Below are positions 43,801-56,600 of a stretch of 64,000 nucleotides of DNA, piece after piece (within the stretch, counting starts at the first letter, position 1; every line of letters begins with the position of its first letter). Made by a program: the position numbers and the translations under genes. The stretch is from Thinopyrum elongatum. Lineage: Eukaryota; Streptophyta; Magnoliopsida; Poales; Poaceae. Under the pieces are notes generated by a model. It saw only the letters and a list, made by a program, of their open reading frames with translations. It made no database searches and was not told the DNA's origin. Location of the stretch: the NCBI GenBank assembly GCA_011799875.1, contig CM022298.1, positions 259,277,757 to 259,341,756 on the forward strand, given 5' to 3'.

Positions 43801-43987
43801 GCACACATGCGCGTACGTGTACGAGAGAAACGCGCAAACCTCCATGCATCGCTCGTCCCCGACCACCCATCGTAATTGGGAACTCCCTGAAATTTACCTC
43901 GCCCTTGCTTCTACCATGATTTTTTCCGTCATGGACAGCCCAAAGAATGTCATGCAGGTGCGTCCCCGGCCCGCCCAGGACGGAAAG

Positions 43988-46900
43988 TGTGGGGACCCTG
44001 ACTTATACTGTCGAAGCCACCGGTTACACGTGCATAGTGATCCCAAGGATCAATGCTCACTGTAAACCACAGATTGAATATCAATAGTTTACATCGATTA
44101 CATACAGTTTTACATAAATAGGACCATTATGGTCAAGTCTTGAATAAATTGTCGCAGCGGAATCTTCGTCGATAACTTGGGCCCATGCCATCTGCCTTAA
44201 CCCTACAGGCATTCTGACTGGGAAAGCATCCTAGCTCGCATGTTCGTCACCAAAGAACTCTTCTTCGTATTCCTGCTCTTCCAGGCCTGGCCAAGTAAAT
44301 AGCCAGGGACAAGCCAGTGAGTACGCTTGAATGTACTCGCAAGCAACCCATGAATGGAAACAATAGTAAAGTATGTATGGTAATAACACTGTGTTGGCAT
44401 TTCTGTGGTTAGGTAGTTTTTCTTATGCAAGTATGATCAACAATAAATGAATATGTCTGCAACACGTATCAAGAGGTTACAGACATCAACATTGAGAAAG
44501 AGTTATGCTCAACTCAGTCTCGAACTCGTCGTGTCTTCTCATGATTCTCATCAACAAATGTTCTTAACCGTGTGTGTAAAGGATTTCCGGACATAGTTTA
44601 AGTAGCACCACCCAACTATTCATGACCGTGGAAACAGCTATTCGAATAGTTTGACACTCTGTAGAGGTTGTACACTTTACCCACAGGAATCTGGGAAGCT
44701 TTCGTGTCATCCACAACCCGCGGTACCTCAAGTACCCGGGGTAAGCACCCGATCACTATCTTTCCCTAGGCGACACTAACATAGATTCCACTCGTTGGTA
44801 CACAACCCTTGTGTATAATCATAAAGATCTTTGGACTCTATCCTTTTATCATCACACCTACACGAAGGGACCAACACTGTGTCCGATGCCCTGTAAAAAC
44901 AGTCATGGCCGCCTATCCAAGCACGACCCCATCCTGAGAGTGAACTCACGTCTCCCCCGTCACTAGTATTGTGGTCACCATGCCAGCATCAGACTAGGTA
45001 ATCAATAATGCCCCATCCCATAAGGGGTTGTGTGGTTGTACATGTTTTGGTTGGGACGGTAGACAGACCTTATATCTAATCCAACTTTTTATACACACAC
45101 AATCACTTGCTTCGGTACACCACTTCTTCATCAAGCAGTGACCTAGTTCAACATCATCCCACGAGCATTGGGGGGCACCTGATGGGGTTTTCGAAAGGTT
45201 GTAACCAAGAGAATGATCTTGGCATAGATGCAACATAATGCGTCAACATCAATTCTTCGTCGTATCCCAAAGCACAAGGTAGAGCTACAAACATGCAACT
45301 ATCAACGGGGATGCATCAATGCAACGATCCATAACAAGGTCATCATCATCTTCATCATGCATTTGGAAAAGTATCGATGAACAAGAGAGGGGTATCATGG
45401 TCAAAGGGCTGCTTGCCTGGCTCAGCAAGTCTTCAACTCCTCTGGCACTTCTCCAAGCATTCCATCTACTTCGTCTACTAATGTCGAAAGCATTCACAAT
45501 AAGCAACATAATAAGGCAAAAATAAAAGTTCTCTAAAAATATGAATTTGACTTTTCTAGGACTTATCTGGTTATATGAAAAATAACCAGAGTGGTTTCAT
45601 TGGAATTGGATCTGTGGATATTTCTGAACATTTTAATGTGATGGAATCAAGGGATTTAATGGATCTGCAAGGATTCTACAAAATGCCATTTTATAAAAAT
45701 GAGTAAAAGCACCCATTAAATCAGGCATTGTTCTAGAAATATTAAGAAATTGGTTTCACTGGATTTGGAGATCAAATGATTTTCCTATGAATTTGCATAG
45801 TTGACAATTATGAAGAAATGGCTTAGTATTTTATGTGGCACAGAAAGTATTGAGAAAAATGTTCATTACCCAAGTCATGAACTTAGATGCATCCAGAAAT
45901 TTGAATCATGGCATTTAGATGAAAAATGGGCTCTCTGTGAATCTCTAATGTTTGACTCAAAAATGAAAAATAGGGTTCTTTAAATATGTGTGAAGGAAAC
46001 TTTTCTGGAAAAATGTGCATGATGCATCATGAGGTAGATCAAGGATTTAGAAGCCACTAGGAATTTGAATCATCAAATTTGGAGCTCATTTGAATTACCT
46101 ATGGATTTTACAAGTTTTCTAGAAATATAAAAGAAAAGGAAATTACCAAATCGGGTTGGATCTGGGCGGCGGCCGTGCGCACTGAGCACGGAATAGCAAG
46201 TGGGCCGGCATAGCGGCTCGGCCGCGCGGACGGAGGAGGTGATGTCGATGGTGCATTCCTGGAGTGCGCCTTCGAGCGGGGGAAGCGGATCCGGCTGAAG
46301 CCGTCTCCACTTAAACGAACGGGGCCCGCCTGCTGGGTCACTGACGCGCGGGGCTCTGTGGGGCCGTCTTCAACCTCCCGCGTGCACTCCGGCCGCGGGG
46401 ACGAGCGACTTCCGCCGGCAATTGCCAGGGCTACAGAGCGTCTCCGGCGACGCCCCCCCCCACCGGCGTGCTCAGGAGGATGAGCCGCATCCATCGATGT
46501 ACGGCTCGCTCGCCGGGAAGGGCCATAGCGGCGACGGCTTGGACGACCGCGGAAGAGGCCGTCGGCCATCTTTGGCTTCGAGCGCACGGTGTTCTCGGGG
46601 ATGAACGGTGGCGAGGGAAGGGCTTGTGGTGGTGGTGTGAGGGTATTGGAGTGGCTAGGGGAGAAGTGGAGCTTGGGCTAGCTCGAATTTTAGCGGAGGC
46701 CGACGGCGGCACTCCGGCCATTGCGGTGGATGGAGGGCACGGGAAGAGTGTTGGCAGGGTCCGGGCGGTGTACGGGTGGGAGAGAGGGAAAATGGGGCTG
46801 AGAGGAAGGCCTGGGATGGCCTTAAGTAGACGAGCAGTGGCTCACCATGGAGGTGGCGCACGGGCGGCAACGGAAATGGCTCAGGCGGACAGAAGAGAGG

Positions 46901-48713
46901 GCGAGGGTCTGTCTGCGGCGCTCGTGGGAGCTGACTAGGGCACCAGAAATAGAGAGAGGGAGCGGGCGAGCTAATTGTGGAGCCACAGGCTCGCACGAGC
47001 ATTGGCTGAGCGGGCGGCACTCTGGCGCGGGCTGCAGAGGAGAGAGGAGGGCACAGGAGGAAGGGGTCGGCCTACTAGCGTGGTGACGACGTCGAGGAGC
47101 ATCGACTGGCGCACGGGGGATGCCCGAGGCGGTCGGGGGATGCGGTGTCAACGGCCGGGAGCACGGTAGTGTGCTCTAGAGCACGTCTTTGGCCGGCATG
47201 CATGGCTTTTTCCCACGTCCTAGTGTGGCCACTTACGTCTGGCAGGTGCAGGGGGGTAAACAATAGGGAAGTGGAATTGGATGCCCTGGGGAGCCACTGG
47301 AGGAGAGAGGGGGTTGAGAGAGAGTGGAAATGATCCTGTCCAGAGAGGGAAAAAGAGCTTTTCACCCCCTTCATCATGGCTTCTTGGTCAGGGAAAGATG
47401 CAGGAGGTTTAGGAGTATCACATGAGGCTATGGTAAAATTTTGGACTCAAGGAGATTAGTGGAAATGGCCAAAACATGCATTTTGAGTTTCTGCCAGAAG
47501 GTGTTTGATGTAGGTTTGGGCAAGTAAATGTTCTCTCTTGCCATGAGATTTAACAGGATCAAATGGTAGATAAAAATAAGGTTGACCACCAAGTTTGAGC
47601 TCATTTGAAGAAAGTTGACAATGCAAGTTTGGCAAACCCTAGAAATCAATAGAAATAGGTTTCCCAAGATTTATTCATGCAAATCTATTCTCCTTGATGC
47701 ACCACTTGGTGTAGTGTCATCATTTGGGGATTAGAGCATGTCCACAAAATTTGGGATCAAAAGGAGACAGTTGGCAATGAAGAGTTGCTCAATTTTGGAT
47801 CTAGACAGGAATGGTTTTGGCAAGGTTTGATCAAGTTAACTTGTTCTCCAACTTGTGCCACTTGGTCTAGGTGAATTATCATACCATTTTAGCATGTTTA
47901 CCAAGTTTGAGATCATTTGGACATGTGTGGCAATGCAAAGTTGTTCAAACTTGGAAAAGGACAGAGATGGTTTTGAGAGGGTTTGATGGTGTTATGTTGT
48001 TCTCCATGACATGAGACTTTGTAGGATCATCAAGTAAGGAATTTGTGACATGCTAGAATTTTCTTGGAATTAATGAACATTATTTCCTTTGTAAATATTT
48101 CAAAAGCTTGAAATATCCAGAAAGCGTTTTTCAGGGATTTGACCAATATTTTGTTCATGACCATGTGTTGAAACTCATATATATGGACAATATATGTCCA
48201 CTGAGTCTCCCTAGATTTTCTGAAATATTTTTGAAAACTTAAAATAATTTTAACCTATTAAATACCATTTCTATCCTAAAGAAAAAGCCTATAAATAAAA
48301 TAGATAAATAATTTTTAAAATAATATTTTTGTGGTTTTGGGGAGTCCTATGTCTAATAGGAGTCAAATATAATTTTTGAAAGATTTTTCATGCCCTAAAT
48401 TATGTACTTGTAGTTCAAGCCTTAACTCAGGGGTTTTTGGAAAACCTAATTTGGAAAATACTTTTTGGCCAAATTATTTTTGCAAGAAAATATTATTCTG
48501 TCCTATACACATGGCATAATTATTGGGCAAAGTTTCAGATCAAGGGAAGGAAGTATAATAGTTGGGGGATTTATTTGATTTTTAGAGCACTTGCAAACAA
48601 CAAACAAAATCCAAATCAAAGCAGAGATCAAATCAACAGAATTTTTTTTGTTGGATCAAATTTTTATGCCTAATTAATCCTAAATGTTGTGGAATGGAAA
48701 TCAGGGTGTGATA
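43988..48713 (-). repeat. Element E 3' LTR (4,726 bp)
   Basis: On the minus strand it starts TATCACACCCTGA (usual TG changed) and ends ...GGGTCCCCACA. The first third is AT-rich, the middle (about 46150-47300) is GC-rich and gene-like, and the last part carries the palindromic GAGTACGCTTGAATGTACTC (44319-44338) and a short acidic ORF (44231-44286). Large ORFs on both strands in the GC-rich middle have no recognisable domain. Confidence 0.85.
44231..44286 (-). other. Acidic terminal-exon-like ORF in E 3' LTR
   Basis: After an acceptor-like 'cttggccag', the minus strand encodes LEEQEYEEEFFGDEHAS and a stop. The same segment in the other LTR (52623-52678) differs by a single silent base. Element D has an acidic, Tyr-rich segment at the matching place (57476-57564). 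Both start in phase 1 after an AG. It may be the last exon of a spliced LTR transcript; no protein function is known to me. Confidence 0.4.
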
Positions 48714-48730
48714 GACCTACCCCCCTTACA
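48714..48730 (-). promoter_or_regulatory. Polypurine tract of element E
   Basis: On the minus strand 'aaggggggtaggtc' lies directly before the 3' LTR start. It is the expected primer site for plus-strand synthesis. Confidence 0.65.
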
Positions 48731-49665
48731 AGAATCTCGTCCCCGAGATTCCTAAACTAGGCGCGGAAAGGAATGCGGAAACTCGGCTCTGGGGTAGTCT
48801 TCATGTCCTCATACTGCTTCTACTTCCGTGTGGTGCTCCGTTGAACCTTGAAGAACTTGATAGTGCGGCTTTGGGTACGTCATTCTGCTTCATCCAAAAT
48901 GTGAATGGGCCTCTCGCGGTAGGTCAGATCAGGCTAGAGGTCGATGGCCTGGTGATCGATGCCCTTGTAAAGGTCGTGCTTGTCAGGTACTTGTATACAC
49001 TTCTGGAGTCCTGATGCGTGGAAAATGTTGTGCACATCGGATAGTTCTGGTGGTAACTCCAGCTGGCAAGCATCTTCTTCCTGTCCTACAGTGATCTTGA
49101 AGGGGCCAATAAATCTTGTTGTGAGCTTCCCTTTTGACGTGGAAACGCTTTGCTCCCTTGAGAGGAGTGACCCATAGGTACACATGGTCTCGTACAGTGA
49201 AGTTTACTTCCCTATAACGGGTGTCAGTGTAGTTCTTTTGTCTTGACTTGGCATTATTCAGTCGTTCTCGGATTAGCTGAACTTTCTCTTCGGCTTTGCG
49301 GAGAACATCGGGTCCAAAGACTAGTCCTTCTCCGGTTGCCGGCCAATTGAGGGGTGTGCGAAACTTGCGTCCATACAACACCTTAAATGGTGCCATTTTG
49401 GATACTTGACTGTTAACTGTTGTTATAGGAGAATTCGGCAAAAAGGGAGGCGATCTTCCTGCTTAGCTCTATATGCTAAGACACAAGTTCGAAGCATGCC
49501 TTCGAGTATCTGATTTACTCGCTCTGTCTGACCTCCGGTTTGTGGGGGTGGAGAGCTGTACTGAAGGACAACTTGGTTACCATGGTCCCTTGGAATTTCT
49601 TCCAGAATCTCGAGGTAGACTGGGGACCTCGATCTGACACAATCCGGTTGTTTGTCTTCGGAGAA
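48731..49665 (-). pseudogene. Element E integrase core and chromodomain remnant
   Basis: Read leftward: IVSDRGPQSTSRFWKKFQ (second catalytic Asp) near 49640, a GQTERVNQ-type segment with the catalytic Glu, MAPFKVLYGRKFRTPLNW near 49390, then TTRFIGPFKITVGQEEDACQLELPPEL and DVHNIFHASGLQKC near 49050. The end, RERPIHILDEAE followed after a stop by RTIKFFKVQ, is a decayed chromodomain. Several frameshifts and stops are present. The zinc-binding N-terminus and first catalytic Asp are missing. The intact protein would target insertion to heterochromatin. Confidence 0.8.
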
Positions 49666-50435
49666 TTCCTGGGGCCTTGCCTTGCTTCATCTTCCTCTTG
49701 ACGCCTTCGATACTTTCATGTCCTTTTTGGGCTTCCTTGATGTCATTCATCAGGGTAGGCTTGACTTCCAGGTTGGCTAGGTATCCATATGTAGCCAATT
49801 CCAAGCCAAATTGTTCCAGCTCCTCAGACAGAATAGGCTGCCTTTCTTTGATCATGGCACTAAGGGAGCAAGCCTTTCTTCTCTTGGAATTTGCTACAAC
49901 GTTGGCCTTCCCAGGGTGGTATTGAACACTAAGGTCATAATCCTTGATCGATTCCAGCCATCTCTTTTGCCTCATGTTCAATCCCTTTTGAGTGATAATA
50001 TACTTCAGACTCTTGTGATCTGTGTATATCTCACACCACTTCCCTAGAAAGTAATGTCACCATGTCTTCAGGGCATGAACCACTGCTGCTAGCTCAAGAT
50101 CATGAGTAGCATAGCTTCCCTCATGAGGCCGCAGCTGCTTCGGAAGGTAGGCTACAACTCTGCCTTCTTGCATCAGAACGCTTCCAAGTCAGGTTTGGGA
50201 GGCATCACAGTATATCACAAACTCCTTGTGAATATCATATGTTGCCAGAACTAGGGTAGTGGATACTTGTTCTTTGTTTGTGACCTTATTAAGGGAATGA
50301 TAGTCAACACATAATCGGAGGGTACCGTCCCTTTTCTCCACAATTAGAACAGGTGATCCCCCAAGGGGAGGCGCTAGGGCGAATAAATCCTTTCCTCAAC
50401 TGCTCGGCCAGTGGCTTCTTCAATTCTGCCAATTT
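49666..50435 (-). pseudogene. Element E RNase H remnant; RT core deleted
   Basis: From right to left, RT is joined after [20 protein letters not shown] sequence directly to [20 protein letters not shown], so the RT palm with the polymerase motif is gone. RNase H follows: [48 protein letters not shown] and YHPGKANVVAN. Stops and frameshifts break it. The join marks an internal deletion of several hundred bases. Confidence 0.75.
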
Positions 50436-50756
50436 CTACGATCCTATCCTATAAGGCTTCTTATAGATGGGTCCTGTTCCGAGCATGAGCTCGATGATGA
50501 ACTCAATGTCTTGGTCAGGACGCATTCCCCGTAACTCATCAGGAAGGACATCGGGGTACTCACATACTATTGGCACTTGCTCCAATCCAACTTCTGACAG
50601 ACAGTTGACTTGGGTGACTAGAGCAGAGGAGGGGTTGGAAGCAAACTTAACTTCAACTCCTTGGTCATTGGTCAGGGTGACAGCTTGGCTGGCACAGTCT
50701 AGCATGCAATGATGCTTGATGAGCCAATCCATTCCTAAGACCATGTCCAACCTCAT
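50436..50756 (-). pseudogene. Element E protease end and RT start
   Basis: The open stretch MRLDMVLGMDWLIKHHCMLDC covers the C-terminal half of a Gypsy aspartic protease (the LGMDWL landmark). It is followed by VPIVCEYPDVLPDELRGMRP and IEFIIELMLGTGPI, the usual start of RT. The protease active-site half lies in deleted sequence to the right. Confidence 0.8.
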
Positions 50757-50835
50757 GATCTTAAGAAAATAGGGTCTGCAAGGAGCTACCCGGACTCAGG
50801 GGTTATTAGTCTTGATGAAGGCTGGAGATGCACGG

Positions 50836-51452
50836 TCATTGAACTCCGCCAGATGTAACGATCCTTGTCATCTTCTTGCTTGCTGCGAGCTGTTGGCAAT
50901 GTCTTGAGTAATCATCTGGGAGGTCTGCAGTGTTGCCTTGGCGTTTCTCTTGGAAGGCTCGGGGAAGCTGAGCTGTGATCACATTCACTTGGAAGAGGTG
51001 ATGGTGGAGCTTGACTCTGGGCTTGATCCTGGCTGACTCATGTCTGGGCAGAAGCTCCTGCTCCTTGTCGGTTAGCGATGTTAGTGCGGTCACGACCGAC
51101 ATCCTTGCGGAGTGGTCAAGGGCTCATGATTGAGGCGGACGAAAGGGAAAAACAAAGTGGATGGTGGCGTCTCTAGTAAGGGGGTTGGTACTATGCATGT
51201 TTAATTTAAGCAAGGGCCAGAAGGGCCAAACACATCGTTAAAAACCAAATAGGTGAGGTAGTCGGGTTCCAAGGGGGAAAGTGCGACTCCCATCAAAACG
51301 CAAAAACAAAACACAACCAAAGCATGGTGTCATCTAAACCATTTTAAGGACTCGACTTCGCATACGGGATACACGACCTATCCTACCTTAGGGGTTTCGG
51401 ACTGGCCTATCCTAGTCCTGAACGGTGCCTAAGTGGTGGAATGCTCGGTCGC
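50836..51452 (-). other. Element E gag region, mostly lost
   Basis: One short ORF (51102-50836, starting MSVVTALTSLTDKEQELLP) occupies the place where gag should be, but no capsid core or zinc knuckle can be seen. An intact gag of this lineage is about 1.2-1.5 kb, so it has been deleted or replaced. The rest of the stretch is non-coding. Confidence 0.4.
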
Positions 51453-52214
51453 CTATTCTGGCTCTTCTGGGTCTTCCTCCTCGTCTTCATCTGTCTCAGT
51501 TTCTTCGTCACTTGAGAGAGTGGGGGAGTGGAGGAGCTGAAGACGGCGTTGCTTCACCGGTGGCACAGTGAAGAGGTTGCGGTAGTCCTTCGCCGTCATA
51601 TGGCATGGCTGAGATGATCCCTCACCCTTGGCAGGCGTACCCTGCGGGGGTCTCCCAACACGGTAGGCGACTGCGGGCTGTCCAGGGGGAGCACCATCCA
51701 TCTTGATCCTGCCCACCTTTACTTGAGCTTGACAGAGGAGTTCCTTCGTCTCGTGGAGTTCCTTCCGGAGCTCCATCGACTCCGAGGCCAAGTGTTGTGC
51801 CAAGCTGTCAGCACACAGAATGAACTAAGTCTGGAAACGGAGTGGAAGTCCTTCGTCCATGGGTGGAGCTAGTGCGCTGCTCTCCTCATCACCCTCCTTC
51901 CAGTAAGGCAAATAGCGGGTGGCTGGCTCTCCCGCCATCTCTGGCAGAAGGTCTCGAAGGCGAGTCAGCGCCTTGAGTGCAGCAGTCTTGATAGCGAGGA
52001 GCACTATCACCATCTGGGGTCCTTCAAAGAACCAGCTCGTCGGAGGGTCGATCGCCCTCACAACTACCTCCATGTGATACTCCTTATTGGTGTCGTTGAT
52101 CTAGTGCTCGTGATAAGAGTAGGTGGGGGCTCGAGTGAACTGGCACTTCTTGAGGCTGTCCTCAAGAAGCACGAGAAATCCATTGGTCAGGAAGTCCTCG
52201 GGTACGACGGCCAT
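51453..52214 (-). pseudogene. Extra ORF upstream of gag in element E
   Basis: The ATG is at 52214 (MAVVPEDFLTNGFLVLLED), about 150 bases after the primer site. The frame is unshifted for 254 codons with TAG stops near 52101 and at 51825, and ends at 51453 in an acidic tail (SSDEETETDEDEEEDPEEPE). The middle contains TAALKALTRLRDLL and a Leu/Glu helical stretch (ESMELRKELHETKELL). It is not gag, pol or env. A related ORF occupies the same place in element D (58261-58959): both share an AA--A-TRL block followed after about 15-20 residues by RY-L. Function unknown; the acidic tail suggests a binding or chaperone-like role at most. Confidence 0.55.
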
Positions 52215-52361
52215 CTACAAAAGTGGAAGGGAAGAGGTCAATAGGGAAGATATAACCTTGGGTTGGGATATTTTGGAAAAGGAGAAGTATAAAGGTAGTT
52301 TTGTAAATAGATTTTGCTCTAACTAACGCCCATGCTAACTAAGGCTTCCTACAGTCAGGAT

Positions 52362-52374
52362 GGCTCTGATACCA
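52362..52374 (-). promoter_or_regulatory. Primer-binding site of element E (initiator-Met tRNA type)
   Basis: On the minus strand TGGTATCAGAGCC lies five bases after the LTR end. It is the canonical complement to the 3' end of initiator-Met tRNA. Confidence 0.85.
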
Positions 52375-52378
52375 GCTC

Positions 52379-53680
52379 TGTGGGGACCCCGACTTGTACT
52401 GTCGAAGCCACCAGTTACACGTGCACAGTGATCCCAAGGATCAATGCTCACTGTACACCACAGACTGAATATCAAGACTTTACATCCATTGCATACCGTT
52501 TTACATAAATAGGACCATTATGGTCATGTCTTGAATAAATCGTCGTAGTGGAAATCTTCGTCGATAACATGGGCCCATGCCATCTGCCTTAACCCTACAG
52601 GCATTCTGACTGGGAAAGCATCCTAGCTCGCATGTTCGTCACCAAAGAACTCTTCTTCGTATTCCTGCTCTTCTAGGCCTGGCCAAGTAAATAGCCAGCG
52701 ACAAGCCAGTGAGTACATTTGAATGTACTCGCAAGCAAGCCATGAATGGAAACAGAGTAAAGTATGCATGGTAATAACACCGTGTTGGCATTTCTGTGGT
52801 TAGGTAGTTTTTCTTATGCAAGTATGATCAACAATAAATGAATATGTCTGCAACACGTATCAAGAGGTTACAGACATCAACATAGAGAAAGAGTTGTGCT
52901 CAACTCAGTCTCAAACTCATCGTGTCTTCTCACGATTCTCATCAACAAATGTTCTTAACCATGTGTGTAAGGGATTCCCGGACATAGTTTAAGTAGCACC
53001 ACCCAACTGTTCATGACTATGGAAATGGCTATTCGAATAGTTTGACACTCTGTATGGGAAGCTTTCGTGTCATCCACAACCCGCGGTACCTCAAGTACCC
53101 GGGGTAAGCACCCGATCACTATCTTTCCCTATGTGACACTAACATAGATTCCACTCGTTGGTACACAACCCTTGTGTATAATCATAAAGATCTTGGAGTT
53201 TGCCCTTTTTATCATCACACCTACACGAAGGGATGAACAGTGTGTCCGGTGCCCTGTAAAAACATTCATGGCCGCCTATCCAAGCACGACCCCGTCCTGA
53301 GAATGAACTCACATCACCCCCGTCACTAGTAATGTGGGCACCATGCCAGCATCAGACTAGGTAATCAATAATGCCCCATCCCATAAGGGGTAGTGTGGTT
53401 GTACATGCTTTGGTTGGGATGGTAGACACACCTTAAATCTAATCCATCTTTTTATACACACACAATCACTTGCTTTGGTACACCACTTCTTCATCAAGCG
53501 GTGACCTAGTTCAACATCATCCCACGGGCATTAGGGGCACCCGATGAGGTTTTCGAAAGGTTGTAACCAAGGGAATGATCATGGCATAGATGCAACATCA
53601 TGCGTCAACATCAAGCGTTCATCGTATCCCTGAGCACAAGGTAGAGCTATGAACATGCAAGTATCAACGGGGATGCATCA
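52379..53680 (-). repeat. Element E 5' LTR, 3' part
   Basis: It aligns with 43988-45318 of the other E LTR. A block of about 32 bases present near 44665-44695 is missing here near 53053. It contains the best form of the palindrome, GAGTACATTTGAATGTACTC (52711-52730), and the acidic ORF (52623-52678). It is cut after 'ggggatgcatca', where D is inserted. Confidence 0.88.
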
Positions 53681-56600
53681 TGTAACACCCTTGTGTAATA
53701 GCCACTGTGACACTTTGCTAAGTATGCCAAGTCATCTCCATTTGCAGTGCCTAATCACTTTGGTTAAGTTTTCGATTCAAATTCTATTCTGAAAATCAAC
53801 TCAAATTCAAAAGTGAAATATGAAGTTGCTCAAAACACTGTTGAAAAAATGTTCATTAATTAGCAAATAATCTAGAAGCAATTATAAAAATATAAACAAA
53901 GATAATTGAGTTAGCTAAATGACTCAAACTACATGAAAAAGCTCCAAAACAGAATTATTTAATCCATTTATGATAATATTAAATCCAAATAAAATCTTAC
54001 TTTGCCCAAACTAGTTTTTGGTGGAAGGTGACATTGCACTGTAATATTTGGCCCAAGACTCACATTTTACAAAAGAGCAAATGTGGCCTAACAATCACCA
54101 AAACAGAGAAGTAATAAAGAAACAAAAAAAGAAATAAGAAAAAGGCCTGGACTGGCTGGACCTTAGTGCACAGTGACAGGCCCAGCCGGCCCAGCCTGTT
54201 AGTGCACAGGAGCCGTCCTCCTCGCCATCGTGTTGGCTCGCCTGTGGCTGCACGCGCGCGCGCGTCGGCGACACGGTGACACGGCGACGGCCGCGGCTAG
54301 GTGAGGGGATAAGAGCATCCCCCTGGCCTTCCCCCTCCATCTCTATCCATCCTCTTTTCCTCCCCATCGCCACTTCTCCCCTCTCGCCACTGATCCACCT
54401 CGTCCGAACGCCTTCGCCATCGATTTCCCCGGCCACCGGCGGCCCCTCGACCGCTGACTGCGTCCGCAAGCTCCACCAGCGTCTTCCCCTTCCCCTGGTG
54501 CATTCGGTTGGAGTCGGGGAACCCCGTAGCTGCCGCGTCGTCTTCGTCCTCTTCTCCGGCCGCCGCGGAACTCCGACGACCTCCCTCGACTGCTACTACT
54601 ACTAAATTGAGCACCGGCCTTCGTGAGCCCCTACGTGAGCATCTCTCTCTCTCCTCTTCCCCTCCGTTTGCGAGCTGCTGCCCCGTAGCTAGCCGCCACA
54701 AATGCCATGCGCTGCCGTCCGCCATTGTCGGCGTGCAGCTCGAAGCGTAGATGGCCGAGCCCTGCCGTCTTGTCCGTCATGCTCCTGGCGCGCCTAGGAG
54801 GCTGCCCAGCCAGTTAGCTTGCGTGCTAGCCAAACCGCACGTCGAACGCCCCAAATCCCGACTCCGGCCGCCGCCAGACCTCATCGTCTGGCCACTTTTA
54901 GTCATCCCCGAGCCCTCATTTTGGTTTAGCTCGACGCGACGTAGTGCACCCGTTTGAATGGCGCAGAAATCACGTAAAACGCCCCACTGTGGCGTAGATC
55001 CGAGCCCCTCCAGCAAGTTCGCCGCTGCGGGAGGCTCACCGGAGCATTTCCGGCACCGGCGTCCGACGTGGCCAAGCGTGAGGCCCACCCTGAGACACTG
55101 CCTGTGGGCCATGTCGTCTATTTGACCATGTTGACTTCGGTCAACGTGGGACACTGTTCCCTGCTGACACTAACATGTGGGCCCCTCCCTGTTAATTAGT
55201 CTAATAAACATTTTATTAAATAAAAGTAATTAGTTAGTCTAATATCTCACTAACACCCGGGGCCCGCACCCCTAATTAGCTTAGTTAGTTTAGTTTAACT
55301 CACTGTTAGACTAGCAGAGGCTGACATGTGGGTCCCACAGGACCCACAGGTCAGGTTTGACCAGTCAGCGTCTCTGTTGACTGCTGACATCATCCCCACG
55401 CAATGCTGATGTCATAATACCTTTTCTGTTAAAATAAATAAATTCCAGAAAATGATTTAATCTTTGAAAATTCATAACTTTTAAACTGTAGCTCAGATTG
55501 AAAAACTTAAAACATGAAAGTTGATCAGAACGACGAGACGAATCTGATCGTGTCGCCTGATTCCATGTTGGAACCCCCTATGTAGGAGAACTCGTAACTT
55601 TGAGCCCGATTGCGGTATATGAATATTGCATAATCACCGGATAATAAATCCTGCGTTAATCCTAAAATAACTAAAATGACTTAGGTGCATCTAAGGCAAC
55701 CCTGCACTGCATCCTAGCATAGCATGCCCTGTATTGCATTATTGTTGTGTATTTATTTCTTTCCTCCCCCTCTTCTCTCTCGTTAGACCCCGACGTCGAT
55801 GTAGCTCCTGAGACTGACGCAGCTTCGGAGGTCGACTACGCTCCTAACGATCAGACCCTTGTCGCCGAGCTTCCAGGCAAGCACCCCCCCTTTTGAGCAT
55901 TCCGATATCGCCCACTCTCTTCTCTCTTTTGCTTGCATTAGAAGTTAGTGCTGCTGTTGTTATCCTATTTCTGCTGCATAGCTTATTTATTGTAACCTAC
56001 TATTGTTACCTGCCTTCTTATCCTAAATTGTTTAGAATAGTTTGGGTAGAGACCCAGTAGAGACCCCAATATATCCCGACTGCACCGCTGGATTAACAGA
56101 AGACCCGAGCAACGGGATCGAAGACCAGGCACTAACACCGCACATCACTTTCCCCTTAGTTGCTCAACACTACTGGGTTAGTATTGAGTGCCAAGGGTGA
56201 TACCTCGTCAGCACTTCTGATGATAACCTTGTAGGTTAGTTAATCGGACGTGGTCAGCGAGGGTGATTCCTCCTACACCACCGCCGATAACTACACCGTC
56301 GCTAAACTCCTCAAGAGTGGACCTCGAGGGTGATTCCTCCTCCGTTCACCTTGATGTTTACGTCAGGTGGGAATCCAACGAGGGTGATGCCTTGCATTCC
56401 TTCTTGATATGGCAGCCACATGGATGCCTTTTACTTTACAGTTGATATTGTTTAATCTGGATAAAGACGGGTCGGCCGTGAGGGGTACCCACACGAGATT
56501 ATGATGAGAGTGATATGGAGTCGGGTGAACCTGGATGTTGCCCGAGAGCTGAACACGAGGCGTGGCCGGGCATTCTTAGCCCTTGCCGCAAGTCCTCGAG

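Larger units (their letters stand above)
35430..43987 (+). mobile_element. Element J: CACTA (En/Spm-type) transposon, interrupted on both sides
   Basis: J holds a TNP2-family transposase (35430-38682), a convergent GRF zinc-finger gene (39191-39872), three copies of a long repeat (40180-42640) and a dense subterminal repeat zone (42950-43800). The left part is missing beyond the F insertion at 35429, and the right part is beyond element E, inserted at 43988. Neither terminal CACTA sequence is in the window. Its size must exceed 8.5 kb, as for large Triticeae CACTA elements. Confidence 0.85.
43988..53680 (-). mobile_element. Element E: Tekay-like Gypsy retrotransposon (minus strand), 5' LTR cut by D
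   Basis: The left (3') LTR is 43988-48713, the internal region 48714-52378, and the right (5') LTR starts at 52379 and is cut at 53680 by element D. Both LTRs end TGTGGGGACCC-side in the same orientation and align well, with about one difference per 20 bases over the first 440 by eye. The left flank gaaag (43983-43987) is the expected target duplication. A chromodomain-type integrase end and long LTRs indicate the Tekay (Del) branch of chromoviruses. Confidence 0.85.

Noticed and set aside
46108..47151. Several ORFs in the GC-rich middle of the E LTR
   Set aside because: Same reason as for the D LTR: composition-driven, on both strands, with no domain.
54276..54960. Overlapping ORFs on both strands in the GC-rich block of the D LTR
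   Set aside because: They are open because of GC-rich composition. No domain, and the equivalent block in the E LTR does not keep a matching frame that I can see.
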